DNA of 64,000 nucleotides from Cucumis sativus (Eukaryota > Streptophyta > Magnoliopsida > Cucurbitales > Cucurbitaceae), in the NCBI RefSeq assembly GCF_000004075.3, contig NC_026659.2, positions 20,168,272-20,232,271 on the forward strand, read 5' to 3'. Every line of letters begins with the position of its first letter. The first letter of the stretch is position 1. The translations under genes were made by a program, and so were the position numbers. Below are positions 12,301-24,179 of this stretch, one piece after another. The notes below the pieces were generated by a model, which did not search any database, was not told where the DNA came from, and was given only the letters and a program-made list of their open reading frames with translations.

Positions 12301-12899
12301 CTTAGGTTGAATTCTCTGGATTTTCATGTGGAGGGCCTAGCAGTCATGAAGTTGCACTTAAATGGCGAAACACGGCAATTGATAGTCGCAATAGGCGTGG
12401 CATTTCACAGATAACTACTGGGAGCTCAGAAAGTTTTGAACTGTCATCAAAAACATCAAGTCAAGAAGCTGAAACCTTCCTTCTGAATGCCATAAACATG
12501 AACTTCTTTGAGCGTTTAAACTTGGCTTGGAGAATTTTATTTCCAAGTCCAGCATCAAAGAGAAACTCCAATGCTTTGATTGCCAAGCAGCGACTAAAGA
12601 TGATCCTCTTTGCTGACCGATGTGCAGTTAGCGATGAGGCTAAACGGAAGATTGTTAGCAATATTGTACGAGCTCTATCAGATTTTGTAGAAATTGAATC
12701 GAAAGATAAAGTTCAGTTGAGCATGTCCACGGATTCTGATCTAGGAACCATTTACTCTGTCACGGTACCTGTGAGGAGAGTAAAAGCAGAATATCAAGAA
12801 GCAGATGAGAGTGGAACGATAACAAACATAGAGTACAAAGATAATGGAGAGACGTCTGGCTCTGTTGATGTGAGGTTTGATTTCTTCATTCCAGATTGA
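9388..12899 (+). CDS. MINE1: Plastid division topological specificity factor MinE (chloroplastic)
   Basis: There are two exons, 9388-9474 and 12306-12899, with a phase-0 GT-AG intron of 2831 bp, giving 226 residues (Arabidopsis MinE1 has 229). Exon 1 codes for the start of a Ser/Pro/His-rich plastid transit peptide (MAVSGDLRVSATLCSHHSH). Exon 2 opens VEFSGFSCGG, matching the VDFTGF position of MinE1. The MinE core follows: NFFERLNLAWRILFPSPAS (anti-MinCD helix), IAKQRLKMILFADRCAVSD, then the topological-specificity domain with VQLSMSTDSDLGTIYSV and a C-terminal RFDFFIPD. MinE works with MinD in the plastid stroma to confine the FtsZ ring to mid-plastid. The start is the first ATG after a CT/CA-rich leader and fits the family. 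The unusually long intron holds LINE debris. Confidence 0.93.
10360..10760 (+). mobile_element. LINE (non-LTR retrotransposon) 3' fragment inside the MinE intron
   Basis: At about 10529-10620 the + strand reads CFKENESLDDHFLHCPFVLKG followed by WEF, the zinc-binding C-terminal motif found after the reverse transcriptase of plant LINEs (zf-RVT, HLFLHCPFA..W). The next ~100 bases resemble the usual KGKA-LW-- continuation. Stops and frame changes show it is dead. It sits in sense orientation within the intron; limits are approximate. Confidence 0.6.
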
Positions 12900-14202
12900 A
12901 TGCATCTATGCTTTTTTGTATCAGTGAAATTGATAAATCATTTGTGTTTGAACAGTGGTAGTAACCAAAGCTTTCTTCTTTTGTATATAAATTGCATCGA
13001 TTTCTGTCGAGGCGTCAGAGAATTGTACTTCATCTGAGATTGTAGTTGGATTTACTCTTTACCTTATCTTGCTGTAGTTATTTCCGTCTAGAAGTAGAAC
13101 CCACCTTTACGCTTTGTCTCATCTTTTCCTATTCTTGCGTTCCAACTTTTTATCCATTGATTAAGATATAGTCTGATTCGAATCTCCATATTCTCTTTTT
13201 TTATTCTCTTTCAAAATCTTGATGGGGATAAATTTTACATTGTTTTTTTTGACAAATAACTATTTTAAGTAGTTGTCAAACACTTTAATGTTCAACACCG
13301 GTAAACAGATAAAAACGGAGATTTAGAACTCCACTCATTATCAAAATAGTAGCATGAATAAAAACAATATTAAGAAAAAGACATCTATTTTAGTTTCATG
13401 AGTTTTTACCTTCCCTCCAAAATATATAACCTTGTTTTTGTTATGCAAACTTTTTCTAGAAAATAGAACTAGAAAGTCAGATAATGAGATACACCAGAAC
13501 ATTTCAATTTTAGGACACCTTTTTTAGCATTCTTTCATCATAATCCAATCTAGATGGTACATTTCAATTAATAATAACAAAAAAAAATTGTATACGAGCT
13601 AGAAACCAGCTCGAAAAAACAAAGAGGGCTAGAAGAAAGCTTTCTAGTTAAGGAGAGATGTAAGATATATCATAACTGCGAAACATTAGATTTGCAACTT
13701 GACGTAAATAAAATAGTATGTTTTTTTTTTTTTTTGTAGCAGTTGCTTTAGTTAACAGTTGGGAGAATAGCTAAACAAGCAAAAAGATAAATAACTATGT
13801 AGAGAACATAGAAAGTTTTATTAACCTAGTTCGATGAACTCCACCTATGTTTAGAGAGCTATAATTTATAGCTCGAATAAGCAGATTTTATTAAGATTCA
13901 AACGAGTAGAACACTTTAGCAATATGGAAGATACTCTCTTTAGATCTAGTACTTTTTTTAGTTATAAAGAGAAACTAAAAATAATCATGTTCTCCCTAAA
14001 TTATATTTGAATCTAATGAAGATGGTCAAGTTCATGTGTAGAAGTAATTGATCCTATATCAAATTATCAAATCTCTTATCTCGAATATATCTTAAGTTGT
14101 CTACGTTGGGATCAAACCATATTCATATAATATTTAAAAAGGTAACAACTTAGCTTTGCATAGAATGAGAAATCACAATCCCATTTCTCCGAAGAACTAA
14201 CC
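12900..14202. other. MinE 3' UTR and AT-rich spacer
   Basis: 12900 to about 13060 is the probable 3' UTR of the MinE gene. The remainder has poly-A/T tracts (e.g. 13723-13736) and no coding exon I can support. Confidence 0.5.
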
Positions 14203-15825
14203 ATGCTAATGTTTAGGGTTGATGAATTTGCTCTTCTTTTGGAATCAATCCCTGTTCTTTGTCAAGTTGGTCTAAACGTCGATATCAAAAGCACAGCCAA
14301 CACATTGACTCTAATGCTCACTCACCATTCCTCTCGTTTCGTTGCTGCTCTCCAAATGTCCAATGAATTTTTCAACCTCTTTTTCTGTGATGAGACTCTC
14401 CATTTAAGATTTTCCCTTGAAAAGTTTTATGTTATTATGTACCAAATGGAACTCCAAGATTATTCTTCAATGCACTTCACTATTATTCCACCATTAGATG
14501 CTGTCTTCCTTTCATTTGATCGTTATAATTCTTCAAGTAAGTTTGCTTTCTCCACCATCATTCTTACTTCATATATATTATTCAAGAATTAATCGTACGT
14601 CAATATGGTTTTCATTTCATTTTTTACTCTTGATTTCTTAACCTGCATTGGCTTCTATTGTTTCTTAGACTCTCATCTGTTAAAGCTTTTGAAAATAAGC
14701 TAAGTTTAATAATTATTGTCATTTTTATGTCCAATCTTGTTTTTTCTTTTGGTTTGAAAGAATCAAGAATCTTAGCTTGTTTTTCTTTTAGGATTGTTGA
14801 TAATCTTGTTTCCTATTCAAGATCGAATCAAAGATCACCTCTTGGACTCAATTATATGTTTGATATAACTATTTTGTTTCTCTTTTAGTTTTTTGCTTTT
14901 GAAATTTGTGATGGTTTTATTAAGACATTTTTACTACAAACCTTTTTTTTTTGTATATTTTCTATTGATAATACATTGCATCGGGTCTCTTGCGTGCACT
15001 TCTAGTTAAAAAGAAAAGCACTTCGTTACTTTTAAGATCCATTCAATAACAATTTCGTTTTACACGGTTTATGCATAACTCAAATTAATAATAATTTTTT
15101 AAAAACCTTACTTTATGATGTTAATGGTCAAAACTTGACTAAACATGAAGATTATTACAAGGTAAGTGATTAAATTGTTGTAATTTTTAATATTAGGGAA
15201 AGAACCAAGAATTATGACGCGCCAATTGAATTTGTTACCTTACAAAGTGAACCAAGAATTGCGTATTGATTATAAAGCTTTTGTATCAATTGATTCAAAA
15301 GACTTCAAACGTGTTGTTTTGGAAATAAATGCTCATTCAGGTAATCATTTTTATATTCCAACTACATTCTTCCTTTTGAGATCATCCAATCTATGTTATT
15401 ATTTGATTTGTAATTATAAATTGTCTTAACTCAATTAAGTTTTACTGTCTCTCTATTTGCCACAGTTTTTGTTAATTTATCAGATTCAGAAGCCACGTTT
15501 TCTAATGACAATAAGAAGATTATCTTTACCAAAGAGGTACAAATTTTAGGAATTTTTAATTTATTGATTCAATATGGTGTGAGAGAAAGGTTCGTTCTTA
15601 GAAGTAAATTTATTTGATGTTGTGCAGGAAAGGAAATGTATAATTGGAGGTATTAAAAAAGGAAAGGAATATGAAGTTTTAATCACACTTCATCCATTGG
15701 TGTTTTTTCTTGATTTGAGCTATCAAGCACAAAGATTGTGGTTGTTCATTCAAAAGGATTTCTCAACTATACTCGTTTTCCCCTCTGGATTGTGGACTCA
15801 ATTTTGGGTCTATTTCTCTCCTTGA
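14203..15825 (+). CDS. Highly divergent PCNA-like sliding clamp
   Basis: Four exons fit with conserved phases: 14203-14536, 15197-15340, 15466-15536 and 15628-15825, all introns GT-AG. They give 248 residues (plant PCNA about 263). The start MLMFRVDEFALLLESI aligns with PCNA MLELRLVQGSLLKKVLESI. Then FVAALQMSNEFFNLFFCDET parallels the [20 protein letters not shown] segment, YKAFVSIDSKDFKRVV parallels YHSIVRMPSNEFSRIC, VFVNLSDSEATFS parallels VVISVTKEGVKFS, and the end FWVYFSP parallels YIRYYLAP. Identity is low but the order and spacing run over the whole clamp. Differences at functional sites: the Lys used for ubiquitination (human K164) aligns with Asp, the interdomain loop lacks the HLGIP-type sequence, and the C-terminal KIEEEED tail is missing. 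The frame is open throughout, so the gene may be expressed; a diverging paralogue or young pseudogene is also possible. Confidence 0.72.
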
Positions 15826-16785
15826 GTACATGTCAATTTTACCATCTTCTTTGTTTTGTGAACAAAAACATTAATCTCTTTTTCCATTTTTCTTAGTTGG
15901 ATTCTAAAACTCTTACCATATAGTAGTCTCGGAAGCAACACTTTCGTATTCGATGTTAGAAAATAATTGTACATGATCCCTACATCAATTTTGTCGTTAG
16001 TTGATTAACGGAAAATTAGGGTGGCATGCTAAACAATTTTATCAAATTAGTTTATTTTTGTTTTGTTTCGTTAGTTGTTTCGGTCTCTCTCTCTCCCACC
16101 ACTTCCCTTCTTTCTCTTCTTGATGTTGTTGCCATTCATTATGATCAGTAACGGGCTGAAAATTGTTCATTGCTTTAGTAAGTTAATTTCTTCTTTTAAT
16201 TACGAAGATATTTCAATAAATCTTCCTGGAGAAGCAAAGTTAAAAAGAGAAATAAGAATTAATAATAAAGAAGTAAAAGAAATAAAAACTCAATTAATCA
16301 TAGTTTTCTTAGTTATTGATAAAATCCATATACCCATGCAACATTATTTTAGAAACATTCACTCTGTTATGGATTGTAGAGGAAAAGAAGAAAAAGGGGC
16401 ACAAAGCATTAGTCTACCAAAAGAAACAAATGATGTTGTTATCATATATATTTTCTACAAGACCAAACAATTAACATAAACGTGGGAGCGAGACATTCTC
16501 ATTATCATTATATATCTCACCATTATTCATCTTAGAATACCAAAATATACACTGATCTATGGTACAGGCACCCACATAATTGGGAAGAAAATAAATAAAT
16601 GAATATGAATATTGAATGCATATATTAGTTTCTTTTAAAGAAAGATATACGGTACCGCTGTATTGATAGCACTTGAAATCCAGCAGCCTTCTTTCTACGG
16701 GAGCAACTCCAGGAATTTTGTTTTCCTTCGCTGCCAACAAAGCATTTGCATATTCAAAAATATGACGGCTGTTTACTTCTTTTTT
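15826..16785. other. Spacer between convergent genes; 3' UTRs; one doubtful open frame
   Basis: The PCNA-like gene (+) and the sucrose transporter (-) converge here. An open frame of 134 codons (16075-16479, +) begins in a CT-rich tract and shows no family I recognise; the opposite strand also has an accidental frame. About 16480-16785 is likely the transporter 3' UTR. Confidence 0.4.
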
Positions 16786-19700
16786 CTAACCAAAATGAAA
16801 ACCCGTGGATTTGAAAGAACTGCTTATTTGATTAGGCAATCTAAGAACTGCAACGACTCCAGCCGCAAGAGCACATATAGAGGCCAAAGCAAATGCAGGA
16901 ATGTTTCCTCCACTGAATAATGCATCCCATGGCCCAGCTCCCAGGGATACAATCATCTTAACAAATAAAAATGTATGATCCATGTTAGTTAGTGCTGTAA
17001 TGAACAAATGTAAGAGAAATGTAATTCTTTTAATGAAGCAAAAGGGGAGAAGTGGGAATAGTTATCACTTGAATGCATGATAAAATCCTAAGCTACATAA
17101 AAGAATTAGCGAAAGAAGAGTAGAGAATAAACAAGATCAATATTGAGAAGTCCAGAATGATTTTCTCTTGATGCTTGAAATTCAAATCCAAAGCTGAAGT
17201 TTTTCATTTGAAAATAGATATGAAACAAAAGAAATAAAAGACTTACTAACAAACGCCATCAGATGATTAAGAATCGAACAGTTTTACATAAATACTTTTA
17301 AGGAAAAAAGTAATTAGGTATTTACATAAAAGCAGCGTGAAAATTTTGCTCCAAAAACGATAGCAAACACTAGTTCATTTATCCTAAATCCAGAATTGTT
17401 GAAGCCAAAAGGAAAATTAATCTAATACTAACAAAAACAATATTGTATGTACTTGAAGATATAGAAAATCCGGTATTCCTTGAGATGTTTTCAAACATCT
17501 TCAAAATAGTGTCAATACCTGGGGAATAACAACAGCAAGATTGAGAACTCCTATAGCCAATCCTGCAAAAATCAGTCTCTATGGTATCAGAATCCATTTA
17601 GTCTGTAAACACCAAGAAAAACAATGCTAGACGAACTCCATCCGAACCTTGGCCACCACCAGAATCGGCAGTCAATTCTGCCGTCAAAGAGAAGGGTACA
17701 CTATATGTTATCTGCAACAGAGAATGAGGAACATTTAACTACACGGATGTGATAGAAAGAGAAGGATTAAAAGAAGAGTCGATATTTACGGCAAGAGGAA
17801 AACCAAGAAGTGCAAAAACAGCCAAGGCAGCATTTTTTATTGTTGAGTTTCCCCCAATAATATGTTCAATTCCTTCAGAGTAATGACTGACGGATATTAA
17901 ACTAATAATAGTAGTTCCCGTCATGCATGCAAACACAATAAAGTTGCTCATTGCCCAGACAACCCTGGCTCCCATGCGCTGACACATGGGCTCTATAAAG
18001 AAAGAACTGATACCAAGAACAACCTACAAGAAAATAAATAAAAACAAACAAAAGATTAAAATCTGAGACACTTCTGTAATCAAATAACATCATAACTAAC
18101 ATCTAAAATGTAAAAAAGACAACTCACTTGAATCAAACTAAAATTACAACACAAAACATATGGGAACCTCAAACTAGTAATGCAATCAAATCTTGGGTTC
18201 TTACAGAATTCAATAGCAAACCAAATGCACCTTCTCTGACACCCTGATCATAAACCCGTTCGTCAGTCAAACTGCCCTTTGGGTCCCCATGATACACTTC
18301 CCTTCCCATCCAATCCGTGTCAAATAAGAAGAAGGGAAACCAAGATAACTGCATGTAAAATGCAAGCACCAAAGGCAATATTCAAGAGCTGTTATACATG
18401 GATACATAACTAATAACTAGATCCACTGGGAAATTGCTACGAATAGATTCTTATGGAGAGATGCAAAGCTGAGAGGAAAATATCAGAGCAGAAATAAGAT
18501 TTTAATTAAGAGATGAAGAACCTACCCAGCTAAGAGCCATCACAAGAAGCACTGAATGCATGGCAGGTGGTAAATGTCTTAAACTAGTCAACAATTTAAC
18601 TATTACTGTTGCAGGACCATCATAATAACCTTCGCTTTGATTTTCCTCACTTTCTGCTTTCGAATTTTTCAAATTAATATTTTCATGATGGCCATAGTCA
18701 ACGCTGCTCCCATTCAAACCATTAAGTTCTGGTTTTAAAATATCAGGACTATTTTGTTCACTCCCATTCAACAGGGGAGCAGAATCTGATAAGCGTGGTG
18801 GTTGATCTACAGCAGTAAGTGGAACTTCATCGGCAAAATATATTGTAACAAGAGTACATATGGTTAGAAAAAGCTGCATATGTAAAATGCAGATGTTAGA
18901 ACTGCAGTTGGAGACCAAGGTTTAGTCACAAACAAAAAGATGAAACTGTTATCTCCATTTAACAAAATACACGAGCATAAGAACTAAACATGATAAAGCA
19001 TCTGTCTTTTACATAATGGGTGAAGAATGGTGGTGCAATATTGCTTCATTCTTCTCACAGAAATCACCATAAACGAAATTCTACATCATGGATATTTAAC
19101 TATATTGCTTCATTCTTCTCACAGAAATTACCATAAAAGAAATTCTACATCACAGATATTTAACTATATGAATATCTGTTACTCACCACAGCAATAAGAA
19201 ATGCAGCTTTAAGGTTTCCACAGGCTTCGCAGCAAGCATTACTTAAGAGAAAAGGAAACCATCTGCGATACAAAAAAAAAGGTATGGGAACATGTCATAC
19301 AAAAAAAAGGTATGGTAACATTTAATTGTTTGAGATCTGGTTCAAAATATTACTTGTGCCAGTTTCCACTAGCTCCTGCTGAAAAACCTAGAATATTACC
19401 AACAGCCATCCATGAACAAAATACCGCATTTGCAACATTGTGCTGATCAGGACCTAGAATAAAGAAAACAAGACAATCCTGAGTGTTTATCAAGCGTATA
19501 TGATTCAAAAGAGAAGTCACAAATATTTATGCCCACAGAAACTAAATGCATTACCATTACTGCCAAATTATCATCTTTATTATTATTTTTATTTTTTTAT
19601 CTTTTGAGGGGAGGAGAGTAACCTGATAAATCAGCTAGAAGAGCACGAGCAGGACCCTGAAATATGGTCACAAGAAAACTTATTGTACTCATACAAATAC

Positions 19701-22047
19701 TTTTAATACAGAAGAGACAGAAAATACAAGCACCTAGTCTTTTTAAGAAATACCTGCACCGTATTGTTTGCAAGATCAAGCATCCAAAACCCTATTACAA
19801 AGATAATAGCTGCCCTTGTTCGTGTACCCTTATATACTCTGCATGAGCATGACCGAGCAATTCAAAACTTAAAATTTCATGCTTGCTCACAGAAACAAAT
19901 ACAAAAGAGGGCCAAGCAAAATAATAAAAGGAATAAATCTATAAAGATGCGCCAACAAACCTGCAATGCTCCTTTGTATCTCCTAATATATATCCAATGT
20001 CAGCAGAAAATCCAATCAACACCACCTATTTAAAATAATAAATAACCATTTACTTTCTAATACTTAAGGTGATAATTGCTAATCAAAAAGGAAACAAAAC
20101 AAGTACCCAGAAGAACACAGCTTACAGCAACTGCTATCATTAAGGACCCAGCAAGAATGAAGGGACGCCTCCTTCCATATTTTGAAGAACACTTATCACT
20201 CCATATACCGACACATGGTTGAACCTAAAACCAACCAAATATTTAAAAAAAAAATAATACCAAAATCAACAAAGATGAAAAATTCAATTGCTTCAGCAGA
20301 AATCCATCAGATCAAAAAGAAAGAATCCGAAGTAAAGTAAATGCTATGTACATGACTATAATTAAAAGTCAAGGGTCAGCAAAAGAGTAGCCAAAGTACA
20401 AAAAAAATTGGAAAGATAAAGAATTGTCATCTCGTCCAAGGAAAGAGATTGAAATAGTGTTAGACCTCCAATAAGATTTGCGTACAGCAGGAGAAATAAG
20501 GGTAAAAATATACGTGAGGAAGATAATGAAATTGAGATAGAAAGAGGTAACTTCTCTGGTGAGACCCAAGGTTAGTTACAATAAAACATGATATAAAAGG
20601 GAGGAAGTTAGAAGGATAAGGGGGAAAAAGTTAGTGAGAAGTGGGCTGCCAAATCCGAGGGTGGAGGGCAGAGGTTACAGGTTCTGAGTGCAGTTCATAT
20701 TGTTCTGGTTTTTATATTGTTGTTTGAAGTTTTATTCGATAGGTTGTAAATTTTGTAGTAGTTGTGTTATTTGTATTTTCTTGTTTCAGTTCATCTTGAA
20801 ACACTAGTATTTGAATTCTGTAATTTCAGGTCCTATCAAATAGCCAATCCCTATGTTACTGATAATAGAGAGCATATATAAGTCAAAAATATTCTTGGAA
20901 AAAAAAAAAAAAACCCATATCTTGTTGATCTTCAATGATCAAAATCTATCTCCCTTTAAAATTTAACATCTCTTCTTATAATTCACACCAACCTGGGTAT
21001 TATTAACATGGCTTTCTCTGAAGAGTGCATGCTAGATACAAGCCAGGCAACAGACCTTTGCTTCAAAATGTAGAGATAAGAAAACCATACAAAAAAGAAA
21101 CATATGGGAATAATATTAATAAAAAGCGACCAATCCATAACTATATATACATTATACCTAACAGTCACGATTAACCCCACTAGACAATCAACTAGCTAGA
21201 AGATTCTAATCCATGGTTGTCGACAGCATAATAAAGAAAAATGAACCTATTAATCCACAAACATGGTAAGATAAGATTATAATGCATAATATTTGAATCG
21301 CTTACACCAAACGTTAAGTGAAAAATGGGTGCATTTTCTATCAATCATGGATAAATTTTTCGCTGATATCATCAACAGCAGGTAAAATTAGGGAAGAATT
21401 GATATGAAACAATTATCATCACGTACCACGAGCCCAGTGATGGGACCACATAGCCAAATAAAGGAAGAAAATGCATGCTCAATTCCGAGCGTCTGCAAAA
21501 TGAGACAAAAGAGTCGAAGAAATTAGCAATCAAGCAAAGTGTAAAACTAGAAATAGGAAACTCTAAACAAATATAAACGTCGAATGATATGAGCTAGAAA
21601 TAACTAATACCAACACAACGCACAAGTAATACACTATGCAACTGAAGATAATACGGCAACTACTCAAAGAATGTCGTAACTAAGGAATTATGAAAACAAA
21701 CTGAATCACACATCCAAAGATGTAAACAAAATCAGAGGAGAAGGGAGAAAGAATACCTGAATATAGGGAGTTAGAAGGGAAAGCTGTAATGCCCAACCAA
21801 ATTGAACACCGGCAGCGATAGTACAACTGAGAATTAAGATAATCAAACTACTGGGCTTAGATCTAATATGGGGCGAAGAGGGAAAACTGTGTTCAGGTTG
21901 GCTTCCATTGGGACATCCATCAGAAGAAGGAGAATTGAGATCGATCCCGTGAAGCTGGTGTTCATCGACAGCCACCATCTCCACTTCTGCATCATGGAGG
22001 TTCCTGTAGGGAACCCTGAAGGAAACGGAGTTGGGGTTGGCCGCCAT
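16786..22047 (-). CDS. SUT2: Sucrose transporter, SUT2/SUC3 type (sucrose-H+ symporter family, MFS/GPH)
   Basis: Fourteen exons, all phase-consistent: 22047-21757, 21492-21427, 20224-20126, 20025-19961, 19838-19754, 19656-19623, 19453-19354, 19262-19187, 18873-18526, 18348-18205, 18023-17790, 17711-17648, 17562-17519, 16956-16786. They give 606 residues (Arabidopsis SUC3 has 594). The N-terminus has the [11 protein letters not shown] motif of the SUC3 clade and an extended acidic/Ser-rich tail; then [18 protein letters not shown] (TM1) and [19 protein letters not shown] loop 2-3. Exon 9 (residues ~273-388) carries the enlarged central cytoplasmic loop that marks SUT2 proteins. [29 protein letters not shown] and a C-terminal [12 protein letters not shown] complete the match. 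The family moves sucrose with protons across the plasma membrane; a sensor role has been proposed for this clade but is unproven. The 21426-20225 intron is the longest (1.2 kb). Confidence 0.95.
19038..19165. repeat. 64-bp tandem duplication in a SUT2 intron
   Basis: Two direct copies, 19038-19101 and 19102-19165, each begin ATATTGCTTCATTCTTCTCA and end GATATTTAACTAT; they differ at only a few positions. They lie in the intron between exons 8 and 9, about 20 bp from the exon 8 donor site, and do not touch coding sequence. Confidence 0.9.
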
Positions 22048-24179
22048 GAGTGGAGCTAATGAAAAGGAAGGGGCAAAACACGGCCGGTTACATAAGATCC
22101 GTACACAGATCTGAAGCTTCCAATGGAGATCCAATCACAGTTGTTGAGAGGAAGGTGTGAATGGAGGGAAAATTGGATGGAATGGAAAGATGAATGATGA
22201 AGGTGTGGCTTCAGTTGAAATTCACCGCCATTGGAGAAGAACAAAAATGGTATCGCCGCCAAAAGGAGGGTGAAGGATCTTGAGAAAAATGTGTATTGAA
22301 GGATTGAAAAGAAGTTTGAATTGAATGAGGCTTTTTTTTTTTTTTAATTCATGAAATTTCTAAGATTAGAGTGTGAATTGGAATTGACCCATAAATTAAA
22401 CTTTCAATAATTTATATCAATGCAACCAAACCCAGCAATAATTAAATCTCCTCATTCATATTCTTCATTTTCGGCAACATTACCATTACTTCAATACTTT
22501 ATTCATTTTAATTTTTGAGAATATCATGATTATTTAAGAACTTGAAAATATCAAATTCGTTCAAATATCGTTTTAAATTATCACTACTTTAAATTTAAAG
22601 CATTTTCTCATCGTTTGAAAAGAACTACTCGTGATCTAAACGATCGCTTTTCATAATCAACATGCTTGTTTATCATGGTAATATTATTGTTAAAAACTGA
22701 TTGTTAGATTTGAAGTTTTTAACGATCATCTACATTTGACTATACGATCACTTACCATAATCAACACGACATTCATTTGTTATGGTCAATATAATCGCTT
22801 AAATATGAAGTTTTTTTTCATTGTTTAAAAAAGAACTACGGTATCGTAATCTAAACAATCGTAGATCATTTGTTTAGTAAATTCGCTTAGACACTATTTC
22901 ATCGATATAGTTATTAACTATCAAACAATTGAATGTATGAGTTTTAAATGTGTGAGATAGTTAGGGTTTGCATTTGAATTTGCATGATAATTCATGTCTA
23001 TAATTTAAATATTTGTGTTCAATTCAATAATTTGTAGAAAATAAAATTAAATAATTACTTAACTAAAACAACTAACTTAACCTAAATTAATTTAACGTTA
23101 TATTATTTAATTATTTAGTTAGTAAAATAAAAAAAATTACATCAATTGACAAAAACTTAAAAAAAACAGCTTGTGGCATTTTTTTTTTCTTTTTTGTGCA
23201 TATTACGAATATGGCAAAATGAATGATATTTATCGATAATCATAAGACTATCAGACACTAATATAGGGCTATCAAATGATCATCACTTTTAAATTTGTTA
23301 TTTTAACAAATTTAGAAAATGTTATGACATGAACTCTATTATCATTTTTGTTATTTTTGTAAAAGTTCATCAAGAAATACTTCTGAATTAAATGTAATTA
23401 ATTTAATAATAAAAATAGTTAAATTAATATAAACTAATTAGAACATTGATAATGAATAATAATAATTTATATCGATGGTTAAATGGCATAAATTATTAAT
23501 GATATAAATGTTAGTTATAATTTATTAAAAGAGATTTTAAAAAATAACAAATCTTACAAAATACTTATAACCTATAGCAAATTCTATGACTATCAGTGAT
23601 AGAATCCAAAATTTTGCAATAACTTGTAAATACTAGAGTGATAGAAGACTATTTTTAAAGATGTCCATTTATTAAATTTAAATAATATATTTATATTTAA
23701 TAGTTAATTAGAGTTACTATTAATGAATAATTGATATTAATTTGTAAATTAGTTAAGTTATATTTTTGGGGTCCATCTCCTAAACATAAAAATCTCACAT
23801 TTTCAGAGGATCATAATATGTTCCTTGAAAGATTAGTAAAGCATGTAATGCAACGAAAAGCTAAACGATCTAGAAATCTAAAATAAATGATTAAACAGGG
23901 TTTGTATGACTCAAAAAATCAAAGCGGTGAGAATTTGTTATTGGTTCAAAGTTTCTAATTCAATTAATGTTTCCTTTTTGTTGTTTATGCACGTATATAA
24001 GTGGGTGAATTTCGAAAAATACAAAATTTTAAATCAAGGTGCAAATTATATGTTCTTGGCTTTGACCTTGATTGATGTGTTAACTTAATCAAACTATAAA
24101 TTTGGTGCATAAGCTTGGCTTGAAAATTTTTATATCATTCACATTTTTATGTCAACTTATCGAAACATGAGTTTGAGTT
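22048..24179. other. SUT2 5' leader/promoter side and AT-rich repeats
   Basis: 22048 to roughly 22300 is the probable 5' leader of the SUT2 gene (minus strand). Beyond that no coding exon was found. 22560-22920 contains several AACGATCG-type phrases (TCTAAACGATCG, ACTATACGATCA) similar to those in the repeats at 52.5 and 62.9 kb. 23500-23665 contains a TATCA-type MITE relic (CTATCAGTGATAG palindrome at ~23591). Confidence 0.45.

Noticed and set aside
16075..16479. 134-codon open frame downstream of the PCNA-like gene
   Set aside because: No start context, begins in a CT-rich tract, no recognisable domain, and not needed as an extra exon because the PCNA-like frame ends properly at 15825.
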